Of a stretch of 40,061 nt of DNA, positions 25,973 through 35,580 are shown piece by piece. Within the stretch, counting starts at the first letter, position 1; every line of letters starts with the position of its first letter. The DNA is from Sporisorium sorghi (lineage: Eukaryota > Basidiomycota > Ustilaginomycetes > Ustilaginales > Ustilaginaceae). The stretch spans positions 1 to 40,061 of the forward strand of contig JALCCG010000183.1 in the NCBI GenBank assembly GCA_023212695.1. Direction: 5' to 3'. The notes under the pieces were generated by a model. The model worked only from the letters and a program-made list of their open reading frames with translations, was not told the DNA's origin and did no database searches. A program made the position numbers and the translations under genes.

Positions 25973-28552
25973 CTAGTGCGCCCAGAAAGCCGACTCGTCG
26001 TCGTTATCGTCGACCAGATCGGCGGCGTGCACCTCGGCGGGAGCGTCCGAGATGTCGAGCGATGTGAGGCCGTGCGTGTTTGACGGCACGGCGGTGATCT
26101 GAGGCGAAGCGAACGGGTTTGCGTCCAACGGCTGACTTCGCGCTGCCTGGACAACTCTCTGGGGCGACCTGGTATCGCTCGGATGGATCGTGTCGTACTG
26201 AGGCGGCAATTCCATCAACCGTCCCTGTCCCAGGTTGATGAGCTCGTCGCCGTCGTCGTTGTCGTCCAGCAAGAGGCCCGCATCGGCGTGGCGCACAATG
26301 TGCGTTGATGCGGTGCTGCTTTCCAAGATCTCTGCCCAGCCGTGCGTCCTTGAGGTAGGGGAAACACCGGAGCCAGAAGTTTGTGATCGAGCGGCAGCAC
26401 TGAGCGGGAAAGGACGCTCGATGCCGATGGTAGGCGAAGTGGTGCGGTTGGCCAGCAAATCCTGGTAGGCCGCTTGCGAGGCCGCATCGGGGCGATACGT
26501 TGGGCCGGAACCAACACGCGTGGATTTGGTCGAGGCGCCATCCGAGCTCGTTGTGCGCGATGCCACGGGCGGGCTTCCAGTGCGGTGCTGCAGGCGCGCG
26601 TCGTAGTAGGCGGCATTCTCCAACGTCTGCGGGTCGTCCGAGTAGAATCCAAAAGCACGAGGGACCGAGTCGGTGGGCGACCACGCCTCTCGAGAGCCGT
26701 TGGAAAGAGGGCGGCCATAGTGGCTGTTGGAAACGCCTCCCGCAGAAGCAACCGCAGTGTCCATCATCGCATAATCGTCGGCGGATGCATTCAAATGGCG
26801 GCCGCTCTGGTTTCCCGTAGCGGCCAGCTGCAAATGATCAATCACGCTCGAAGTCCAGCTACGCAGCGAGCCACGAGCCGAAGCATCGCGTGCAAGCGGT
26901 CGCGAAGAAAGAGAGACGGGGTCAATGTTGCTTGCACCCGAGACACTGGTGCGATCTGCTGTAGCCCTCGTTCCGCGTGCGCTGGTATCGCTCAAGTCGT
27001 TTCCAGTTGCGGTACGGCCGAAGACGCCCGGCGCAATCGGCATGTTGGGATCAGCACTAAAGGGCACCGATGGGTCATCCTTGGGCAGGTCCCAGGCGCG
27101 GATGTTTTGCTTGCGTCTCTGGTGCCTTCTGTAGCAGAACCAGCCGGCAGCGGCGCCAATGAAGCCAATCGTAACAAAGACGAAGATAATGAGGATGAGG
27201 AACCCAACGGTGGAGAGCCCTCCTTTGCTACTTTTCACCCTTCGACCGTTCTTGATCGTCTCGATGACGGTGACCGTGGCGACATTGCCGCCATTGGTGG
27301 TCAAAGAGGCAAGCGTGGTGGTGGCGTCCGGAAAGATGCTAGCTGGGCTAGCAGTGGTGGTCGGAGAGAACAGCTTGTGCGGATAGTTGGCTTGCGCGAG
27401 GCAAGAATCGCCGGCATACTGGTTGAGGGCGACGATATTGAGCTTGGAGACACCGCCGTTGTTGTTTTGTGCGCGACTGTCGCCCATGGTCATGAGGAAG
27501 CGCGTGCCTCCGGGCATGGCTACGGTCCAATTCATGCTATCCGAGACCAGCGAAGGTGCTGTAACGTAGAGGGGCGGAGAGGCCTCGGGCAAGAAGATGG
27601 CGGTGACGGGGGGAGCGAAGCTGCCGTTCCAAAAGATGTTGTAGTCTTGACACATGGAGGCGGGGCGCTCGGTGTAGAAAAAGAAGGAGCTCCGGTAGTT
27701 GAAGGGGGCGCAGGTAACGCCATTGGATGGACTGAGCACTGAGAGAATGCTGGAAGAGTTGGACATAAGTCCGGTGGAGTCGGTGACCGAGACAATCACA
27801 GAGGGGTTCGCCGTTTTTCCGAGGAAAAGGGGCATGTCATACTGGTAGAGCCACATGTCCTTGGTAGGATCGTCGAAGGTGGAGGGAAGATCGACTACGA
27901 CGGGCCAGTAGTCCTCAAAGGTGATCATGACCGTGTACGGTGGGATACCGTGGCTGGGATCGAAGGTGATGTTCATGGGCTGGCACATGACGGGCTGCGA
28001 GACACCGACATTAATGGTGTGATCGACAGGTGCGCTTGAGGACGCGGCGTTGGTGGCGGCAGCGGCGAGTTGCTTGTTGGCATCTTGAGCGTCAGAAGAA
28101 GATGAAGATGGAGTTGCAGTGGGCATGGCGATGCTAGTCGCGTTCGAGGCAAGTGAGGGGCTGTTGATGCCGCCCGTTGCAGTTGCAGAAGGGACCGCAG
28201 AGGCTACGATGGAGGTTACAAATGAGCAGAGCAGCACGATCACAAGAAGCAAGAAGCTGGCGTTGGTGCGTGAGGAATGCAAGCTCTTGCCCAAGATGCC
28301 ATGGGCCTGACTAGGAGCTTGATCCAGGGTGTCCATGCACGCGGGCAGGATGGGCTCCGAGTCGTCCTGATACGTCGCTTCTTGAGTAGCATTCGATGTT
28401 GGCGATTCAAATGAGCGAGACCGTCTGAAAGAGCGTGTGTGTTGTTGTGGGCGAGAAGCGACGCGAGTCGACGCGTTGGCGACATGAGATGAAGGGCGAC
28501 TGGAGCTGGCAGCATTCAAGCCGCAGCCACACTGGCACGGTTGGTCGCGCAT
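25973..28552 (-). CDS. two-pass plasma-membrane protein with conserved fungal ectodomain and long disordered tail
   Basis: 859 residues from ATG 28552 (MRDQPCQCGCGLNAAS); upstream codons in frame lack an ATG. A basic, Ser-rich N terminus is followed by membrane segment 1 (about 99-120, FLLLVIVLLCSFVTSIVASAV). An ectodomain of about 320 residues comes next, with several Cys (QPVMCQPMNITF, GVTCAPFNYR, CQDYNIFWNGSF, DSCLAQANYPHKLF) and N-glycosylation sequons. Membrane segment 2 (about 443-468, VGFLILIIFVFVTIGFIGAAAGWFC) follows, then a stop-transfer RRHQRRK and a cytosolic tail of about 390 Ser/Thr/Pro-rich residues ending in an acidic stretch. The ectodomain looks like paired beta-sandwich modules of a type frequent in basidiomycete proteins of unknown function. 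A cell-surface sensor or anchor role is possible. Nothing catalytic is visible. Confidence 0.85.
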   Translation of the reverse strand: MRDQPCQCGCGLNAASSSRPSSHVANASTRVASRPQQHTRSFRRSRSFESPTSNATQEATYQDDSEPILPACMDTLDQAPSQAHGILGKSLHSSRTNASFLLLVIVLLCSFVTSIVASAVPSATATGGINSPSLASNATSIAMPTATPSSSSSDAQDANKQLAAAATNAASSSAPVDHTINVGVSQPVMCQPMNITFDPSHGIPPYTVMITFEDYWPVVVDLPSTFDDPTKDMWLYQYDMPLFLGKTANPSVIVSVTDSTGLMSNSSSILSVLSPSNGVTCAPFNYRSSFFFYTERPASMCQDYNIFWNGSFAPPVTAIFLPEASPPLYVTAPSLVSDSMNWTVAMPGGTRFLMTMGDSRAQNNNGGVSKLNIVALNQYAGDSCLAQANYPHKLFSPTTTASPASIFPDATTTLASLTTNGGNVATVTVIETIKNGRRVKSSKGGLSTVGFLILIIFVFVTIGFIGAAAGWFCYRRHQRRKQNIRAWDLPKDDPSVPFSADPNMPIAPGVFGRTATGNDLSDTSARGTRATADRTSVSGASNIDPVSLSSRPLARDASARGSLRSWTSSVIDHLQLAATGNQSGRHLNASADDYAMMDTAVASAGGVSNSHYGRPLSNGSREAWSPTDSVPRAFGFYSDDPQTLENAAYYDARLQHRTGSPPVASRTTSSDGASTKSTRVGSGPTYRPDAASQAAYQDLLANRTTSPTIGIERPFPLSAAARSQTSGSGVSPTSRTHGWAEILESSTASTHIVRHADAGLLLDDNDDGDELINLGQGRLMELPPQYDTIHPSDTRSPQRVVQAARSQPLDANPFASPQITAVPSNTHGLTSLDISDAPAEVHAADLVDDNDDESAFWAH

Positions 28553-28682
28553 GGCAAAGCTGTGTTTGAGTCTGATGCGGATCAGAGAGCGGTGGAAAGG
28601 CGAAGGTTCGAGGTACACTCGTGTTAGCAAATACGGGAGCGGTGATGGCGGCTAGAGGAGAAGCATCCGTGGTGATTGCGGG

Positions 28683-28711
28683 GAGAGAGAGAAAGAGAGC
28701 GAGAGCAAATG

Positions 28712-28749
<38 letters not shown>

Positions 28750-28841
28750 GAAAGGGGAGGGAAAAGGGGGAGGGTGGGGGGGGGGAGGAGGGAAAGAGAA
28801 AGGAAGCGGGTGAAGAAGAAAGAAAAAAAAAAAAAAAAAGG

Positions 28842-28888
<47 letters not shown>
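28683..28888 (+). repeat. polypurine tract with G-run cluster and three poly(A) runs
   Basis: Almost only A and G on the + strand for about 200 bp. It includes A runs of 35 (28712-28746), 17 (28823-28839) and 44 (28842-28885), and a block with five or more G runs of three or more (28747-28795). It lies within 350 bp upstream of the - strand membrane-protein start. It could form triplex or G-quadruplex DNA. Exact lengths may be affected by sequencing. Confidence 0.9.
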
Positions 28889-28889
<1 letters not shown>

Positions 28890-30922
28890 GAAGAGCAGGG
28901 AAAAGGCTGATTGTTGGTGGTGGTAGGGATCGAGGATGTGATTGTGGCTGCGAAGGATGCAGGATCAGAGGCGAGGCAAGGCGGAGATGGAAAGCAGGTG
29001 AGCACAATGAGGAGCATGTCCAGATCCGGGGAGAAGTCAGTATGAAGAAGGGAGCGACGATATATCAGGAAAGAAGAGAGTGAAGAGGAGAAAGCAGAGC
29101 AGAAAGAACTCAGTCGAGATCACCGACGATCAGGGGCCAGCAGGATGCGGCGGCGTAGTTGGTCAAAGGACCGGCGGCGTGGCTTGCAGAAGCAGAGCAG
29201 AGCGGCTAGCCAAGAGGGAAAGAGGGAGAAAAAAAGACAGCAGCAGAAAACTCAGACGCGGATGCAGACGCAGAGCACAGCGAAACAGGAAGGGAGGCAA
29301 GAGGCAAGAGGCAAGCGGCAGGGACACGGGCGAAGCAGCACGGATCCGATGGAAGGCACGAACACGAGAGGAAAAAAAGTGAGACACGGACCCGCAGAGC
29401 AAGGCGACGAGCGAGAATCAGCTGCACAGGCTGCAGTCAAAAGCTGCTCAGAAGCTGCACCTCTCATCAGCTGGCACACACACCACGATACAGTACAGCA
29501 CACTGCAGACGCACAAGCAGCTTGGACGAGGCGACACAAAAAAAGACAGCCGAGGCGAGGCGAAGGCAAGGCAATGCACGGCAAGGCTACTGTACAGTAC
29601 CGAGGCGGACGGTCAACAATAAACAGATTGCAGCAAAGCCCATCCGCGTACAGACAGCAGATAGCAGCAGTGTTCTGTGCTGGTGATCTGCTGATCTGCT
29701 GCTCTGCTGGTGTGATGCAAGTGGTTCGGCAGTGCAGTTGAGCTTTCAAGCATTGAAATTGGCTTGTTTTCCTTCAAAGCAGATACAGCAGAAGGAGAAT
29801 ACAGTAATTCGGAGCAAACCCCGGGTTGCAGATACGAGTTGCATATCTGTCACTTTGCTTCCGTTGGATTGCTGTGCTCATCAGTAGGCGAGAAGCGATT
29901 TAGAGCTCAGTACATCGGATGCTGCTGTTTGCGGTGGAAGGCATATCGTGTTTCAGGACCAGCAGCGTCGCTAGCGAACATTTGTGAGCCATGGAGAGAC
30001 TGCAGTCGAGGGAGGAGCAGTGCTGCACGAGAGGCAAGCCGAGAACTCTCCAGTATGCACAGAGCTGCGTTGTTTTGCAGCGAGCAAGAACGTGCACACA
30101 TCACACAAGACTCGAAGTGCAGATTAGCGATATACGGGCCCATTCAGGCGCACACAGACAGCAGGCAGAGCACAAAGACGATGACGATGACGACGACGAC
30201 TGAGTGATAGTGGAGCATCCATGGCGGAAGGCGAGCGACGGGGCAATGTGCCTTTGATAGAAAAAAAAAAGCGGCGATCGCTCCGAGTTGAGAAAGAAGG
30301 GCGGAAGACGAGCTTCTGGCATCACACCGATAAAGAGGCGGATACTGTAAGTTAGAACCAAAGGTGGTTCGCTCAGCTTTTGTCCAACGGAAGCCAGCTG
30401 GCTTCTGATGAGTCGAGAGTCGAGACATTGGCAAAACAAGACGTTCCTGACTCTCACTCGCTCGCTTTGCCCTCTACCACGGCGCTTTCGCCGGTTGGAC
30501 AGATGGCCAAAACAGCATAGCGGCTTTCGGAGTCACAGAGTGTGGGAGAGAGCAACAGCGAGCCGAGCCGTGCGCCATTCCCTCTAGCTTTACATAGCAA
30601 AGCTGCGCATGTGTGGTGGCTTTCTCACACGCGGTCCAAGCACCGACCTTTCGCGACCTTGGCACTAGCACGAGTTCTAGAGGTGACATGTTGCTGCGAT
30701 TGTCTGTTAAAAAGAGAGAGAGAGAGAGAGAGAGAGTGCGAGAGCGACAACAAACTCGAGTGATCATGTTGCTGACGTTGGTAGTGGTGTGATGATGCCG
30801 ACGATACAAAGACAGACAGAGTGTTAACAAAAGGGTTTCCATTAAAACAAGAGTACGAAAGTGAAAGGAGGGAGAGGGGGAGAGAGAGAGGAGCACAAGC
30901 TGAGCTCCGAGTGGCAAAGCAA
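28889..30922. other. gene-free low-complexity region
   Basis: About 2 kb between the surface-protein promoter and the G-alpha 3' end. The left half (to about 29420) is strongly A/G-biased on + and contains frames rich in Arg, Lys and Gln that reflect this bias rather than coding. A 15-nt GACGAT-type run (about 30177-30200), a (GA)n microsatellite (30713-30736) and several TACAGTA/TACTGTA motifs (29478, 29587, 29800, 30343) occur. No gene or structured RNA is recognised. Confidence 0.5.
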
Positions 30923-31987
30923 TCACAAGATACCACTGTCCTTGAGCGCATTGGTAAGAATGGTCTCCTTGACCGCCGCAAACACCAGACGGATGTTGCT
31001 CGTATCCGTCGCCTGCGTCAGATGCGGATAGATGCTGAGCCGCGCTCGATTGGTCTGGGTGAAACGCCAGAGAATGTACTTGGCCGCCTTGTTGATATCC
31101 GGACCGCCGCTGTACTCGGGGAAGTACTTGGATAATGGCTGCTTGGGGATCTTTTGCTTGAAAATGTCAATCTTGTTGAGGAAAAGGATGACCGAGGTGC
31201 GCAAGAACCACCGACTGTTGACCACCGACTCGAAGAGCACGAGCGACTCGGCCATACGATTTTGGCCGCTCTCCTCGAGCAGCACCTGGTCGTACTCGCT
31301 CAACGCTACGCAAAAGATGATCGACGTGACCGCCTCAAAGCAGTGGATCCATTTTTTACGCTCGGAGCGTTGCCCGCCTACGTCGAAGAGGTGTATTGAC
31401 AGCTGGCCCATGTTGAAGCGCGTCTCGCTGATGCCGGTGGTTTTGGAACGCGCGCGAAGCACGTCGTTTTCGTTAGGCACGTAGTCCGACTGGCCTATGC
31501 GGTTGACATTGTCGAAAAAGTAGGCGGCGCTGTCCATCAGGTAGAACTCGCTGCTGCGTTCCATGACGGCAGGAATGATGGGGTCCTTCCATAGGGAATC
31601 GACTTTTCTCGCCATGGCGTGATCGAGTGTTGCGCCTGGGTCAGCGTCGACTCGATATTGCAGGATAGCATCGACGTTTTCACGGTTCTCGGGCATTTCG
31701 GGTTCCATCTTGAACTTGCGCAGCGCAAGCACAATGGCCTGTGCCGAGTCGACCAAGTTTTTGATGACGGTGAGTCGATAGAGGAGCAGTTCGTCCTTTG
31801 TGTAGCCATTTTGATGGATGATCTTCATCTGCTTGACGATTGTCGACTTGCCCGACTCTCCTGAGCCGAGGAGGAGGATCTTGCATTCCTTCTTGAACTT
31901 GCGGCTGTCCTCTTCGATCTGCTTGTCGATGGCGACGCTCCGGTCCTTGGCCTCTTTCTGATCGGTGGAGGAAAGACAGTTGCCCAT
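30923..31987 (-). CDS. gpa3: heterotrimeric G-protein alpha subunit, class III (Gpa3-type)
   Basis: 354 residues, full length. The N terminus MGNCLSS has the myristoylation Gly2 and palmitoylation Cys4 of membrane-bound G-alpha. Nucleotide-binding motifs are intact: P-loop GSGESGKST (41-49), switch I catalytic Arg178 in LRARSKTTG, switch II DVGGQ with Gln206, NKID (271-274) and TQAT (324-327) in place of TCAT. The C terminus SGIL has Ser at the position where pertussis toxin would modify Cys, as expected for fungal class III subunits. In Ustilago maydis, Gpa3 activates adenylate cyclase and is required for pheromone response and pathogenic development. The sequence resembles Gpa3 so closely that the symbol is used. 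No intron is visible. Its 5' side is a 3.6-kb region without another gene. Confidence 0.96.
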   Translation of the reverse strand: MGNCLSSTDQKEAKDRSVAIDKQIEEDSRKFKKECKILLLGSGESGKSTIVKQMKIIHQNGYTKDELLLYRLTVIKNLVDSAQAIVLALRKFKMEPEMPENRENVDAILQYRVDADPGATLDHAMARKVDSLWKDPIIPAVMERSSEFYLMDSAAYFFDNVNRIGQSDYVPNENDVLRARSKTTGISETRFNMGQLSIHLFDVGGQRSERKKWIHCFEAVTSIIFCVALSEYDQVLLEESGQNRMAESLVLFESVVNSRWFLRTSVILFLNKIDIFKQKIPKQPLSKYFPEYSGGPDINKAAKYILWRFTQTNRARLSIYPHLTQATDTSNIRLVFAAVKETILTNALKDSGIL

Positions 31988-33245
31988 GTTGACTATGTGA
32001 GAGGCTGCACCGAAATAAGGCGTGGGATGGTTGTTTTTGAGTTCGAGTAAAGAAGCGCTGACCGATGCGATCAGAAGCAGTAGACCTCAGTACGCTTGAA
32101 CGAGGCGGTAGCAAGCGAGTTTGAGAGACGACCAAAGCGGTCCATGTAAGAGTGTTCGGCCCCCCCGTTGAATGTCAGGCTGTGGCTGCTGGACAGAGAG
32201 TGGACCCGATTGGCGCACCTTGCACACACGAGGCGGATCTTAGCTCGGCGCTGACCGATTCAACGAGCGAGCACAGAATGCTTGGGCAAGAGCGGAGGTC
32301 GAGACGAGCAAGCCGAGTTGAGCTGTTGGAGCGATTCTGACAATCGACGTACGGTCGGATGATTGCCCAACAGAGCTGACTCTGCGCAGTTGCGGCAGCA
32401 CGTGACACGCAGACCGAGAACTTCGGAATGGTCCGTGGAGCGCCTTGGAAACGACCTCGCTGAATCGGTGCTGCGATGGCGGCTGTCGATCGATCGTTCA
32501 AGATCGGCCAAGATTGCCGAGACTAAGCGCGAGGTGCGAAAGGTGACTAGAAGGTCGAGCGAGCCAGAAGGAAGCGAAAGACAATGGTGAGAGGACCGAG
32601 CAGCCGTGGTTTGACGCACGGAAAGCAGCAGCAGCAAGGCGAGTCGAGATCGAGGTCCAAGCGTGAAGCGTGCAGCGTGCAGCGTGCAGTGCAGCGAGCT
32701 AGTGATCGTTCTAAGGGGGCGAGACGCTGGCTGCAGTGGGGATGATGATGGTGGTGAGAGAGAGCGGTAGATGCAGCGTCGATCGAGCAAGCCGACAGCA
32801 AATGGAGGTAGAGGGTAGAGAAAGTGGAGAGAGAAAGAGAGAGTGTGTGTGTGGGGGGGGAGAGAGGAAGGGAGACACGCCCAAGTAGAACCGCGGCGGA
32901 TGGAGAGGAAAGGCGTGTGTGTCTGAGTGTGATGGTGGCTCGTCGTGCTGGTTTGGGCTGAACAAAAGATGAAAAATGGCTGGCTGGTCTGTAGGCTCGA
33001 GTCGACGACGATGATGGCAGCTGGAGGCAGGGCAGGCAGGGCAGGCAGGGCAGGCAAAGAGGAGGCACAAGCTTGGATCTTCGTCCGGCGTCTGCTACTA
33101 CTGCAGCCAAATTTAGGAGGAGCGTCGGACAGGCAAAGCCGAGAGGAAAGAGCCAAAAGGCACACCGAGCGAAAGCCGTTCAAAAGCAGTGTGATGACAG
33201 CGCCGGAAAACGGCGGCAGCAGAGAGTGAGAGAGTGACCGTGAGC

Positions 33246-33416
33246 GTGTGTGTGTGTGTGTGCGTGTGCGTGAGTGCGTGAGTGTGTGAGTGTGTGAGAT
33301 GAGCTGTGTGATTTTGGGCTGATTTCGAGCTAGACCAGCAAAGGCTGGCGGGCTAGCTGGGGTGAAGAAGCGCCAAACAAGAGCTCTGTGCGTGTGTGTG
33401 TGTGTGTGTGTGTGTG
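33246..33416. repeat. paired (GT)n microsatellites
   Basis: Two dinucleotide repeats, 33246-33299 (with GC and GA interruptions) and 33387-33416 (nearly pure), about 90 bp apart. They are likely polymorphic; no function is indicated. Confidence 0.9.
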
Positions 33417-34948
33417 CGGGTGACGGTGCAGGTGTGTGTGCTTGTGTGTGCGTGCTTGTGCACCGGGTTGCTTTTCCTTCAATTTTTATGAAAAAAACAA
33501 AACTCGACGAGCATGTGCATGCAGCGTCGATGTGCAGGCGTGCTGACCATTTTTTCTTAAAAAAAAAATAATTTTTTATGCAGCACAGAATGATTGAAGC
33601 GTCGAAGTTAGGCGAGCTTCTTGAGCGGAGCAGTCTTTTGAACAAACATCGAAAAGGAGAAAAAAAAAAAAAAAGAAAAAAAGCAGCCTCGCAGTCGCCT
33701 CTCTGCGCGGACCCTCAACTCAGTTACATACAGTAGCCGCCTCTGCTTGCTTGCCTAGCTCTGCATGAAATGAACAAGCAGCAGCAGCAGCAGCAGCACG
33801 CCTTTGCTTGCTTCTTCATTTGAGCTTGCAACACCCGGCTGTGCCTGATATCAACGTTTGGTTGCACTTCTACAAGCGGTGCTGACAAGCACGTTCTTGG
33901 TCATCGTTCGTTGTGGGGTAGGCGGCTGATGAAGCAGAACATATGAAAGCTGATAATGTCTGCGCTTCAAGGGAGCTTCGGATTTGTCTCGGCGTGCAAG
34001 TAAAAGCGTGTTTCGCTTTGTCTCTGCTGCGCTGCATAACTAACGTTAGCGAGCATTTGCTGCTTTTTTTTTTTTGACTGCATGTCAAGCCTTTTGAACT
34101 GCAGTGATATGGATTGCCGACATTGCGCGCTGCAGCAGGACGATCCAGACGACGAACCTCTCAGCTCGACTTGCTGCCTCTTGGCGCTTCACCCCGTCAT
34201 GGCGTGCTGCTTATCACTCACTCACGAGTGTGGGAGCAAGAAAGAATCAATTGCCCCATCCCAGCCGCTATCTCGAACAATGGTCCAAACCAGCTGCAAT
34301 TCGTCTTGCTATCAAACATCATACGCCATGGACAAGACCAAGCCAAAGCCGGATACTGTACGCATCCGCTCCTTAGCGCCAAAACCGGCATTTGCTCTAA
34401 CAACTTGGAACCCTTAGGCGCTCCTCAGCTTCAGCTTCAACCTGTTCCACTGAGTGCATGGCCAAAAGCTAGTTAAGCCAACCCAAACGCGCAGCAGCTT
34501 GCGGCTGCGACATCGCCAAACAAGAAAATCCTCTGCCCTCCTCTCGCATGTAGAGAGCGCTTCCGTTGTGGGTCACGGCTCGCAACGAAAACGCCATCCA
34601 ACCAAAAGCGAGCGAGTTGATTGTGATATCAAAGCCAAGATCATCCGAGTGGTATCAGCTTTCAAACAATCAAGCGCCTCTCTTTTGTCTGCAGTACGCT
34701 CGCCAGCATCGCTTGTCAGGTCCTAATCCCCAAGGCGCACAGGTTCAAGACCGCAGTCAGGGTCAGGGTCAGGGTCGTCAGCAGCAAGGGGCTTCCTTGT
34801 ACCATTTCCGTTCCTGGTTCCTTGCTCGACCCTTTCCTCCCTTCCTTCCTTGCTCTTCGCCCTCCGAATTCGGCTCCTGCTATCGACCGATCTATCATGC
34901 AAGGCGCTTTACTGCAAGAGTTCTCTTTCGCAATGTTGAGCGGAGCAT

Positions 34949-34949
<1 letters not shown>

Positions 34950-34985
<36 letters not shown>
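34950..34985. repeat. poly(A) tract, 36 nt
   Basis: 36 consecutive A residues in the intergenic DNA downstream of the WDR59-like gene. No retroelement or target-site duplication is recognisable next to it. Confidence 0.95.
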
Positions 34986-34987
<2 letters not shown>

Positions 34988-35580
34988 ACTCTGTGCAGCT
35001 GCGGAGCTGTAAAACAAACGCTCAACAGTGTGTGTCGACCCCAAACATGTTTTGCTGCATGCCCCTGCCGCTTCTCCGACAAACAACGACGTACAGCACA
35101 CGATGATTGGCAAACAGCTTTGATGCGATCCAGACCGCTGAATGGCACACCTGCTTCTGCAGCGTGAGATCTGAATCCCAGCAGCAGCCTGCAGTAAGTC
35201 ACCGCCGCTAGTCGTCGTCTTGCAAGGGTTGTTGGACAAGCACCCGACTTGAGCAAAACTCCGCTTCGCCGTCCAGAGGAAAAGTTCCGCATCGAGATCC
35301 GCACCCGCACCTTCATCCTCTTCCTGCTTCCGACATCTAGACCATCACACCTCCCCCTTTGATTGTCATCTGTCTTGCATGTGATCACTCACCCCTTACA
35401 AACCGGCGACTCAGAGGACCCTTGCATGCAGATCTAGACCCATGCTCGCTCGCTCTCACACACACGCTCTTCCCCCACACACATCGTCCTCGACCCAAAC
35501 CTGCTTGACACTTTTGTTCGCATGCGATCGTCATCGCCAATCAGCCATGGTGATGGTGGAGGACGACCTCTGTACTCACT

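Larger units (their letters stand above)
31988..35580. promoter_or_regulatory. long repeat-rich intergenic region upstream of gpa3
   Basis: 3.6 kb between the gpa3 start and the stop of the WDR59-like gene. It contains many simple repeats: GGCAGGCAG units (33025-33057), (GT)n at 33246-33299 and 33387-33416, (CAG)n at 33779-33797, GGTCAG units (34756-34776) and a 36-nt poly(A) (34950-34985). Long frames on the - strand are Ser/Leu/Pro-, Thr- or His-rich translations of these repeats and are unlikely to be genes. The left part should be the promoter and leader of gpa3. I found no exact Ustilago pheromone-response box ACAAAGGGA by eye. Confidence 0.5.

Noticed and set aside
29145..29741. 198-codon + strand frame rich in Arg, Gln and Lys
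   Set aside because: It reflects the strong A/G bias of the region; no domain is seen and the frame has no convincing promoter or start context.
32260..33645. 461-codon open frame on the - strand upstream of gpa3
   Set aside because: It is largely a translation of GT and GGCAG simple repeats (THTHTH, LPALPALP) and has no ATG-supported domain content.
34756..34776. Telomere-like hexamer repeat
   Set aside because: The unit is GGTCAG, not the TTAGGG of Ustilago telomeres, and it occurs only about three times between ordinary genes.
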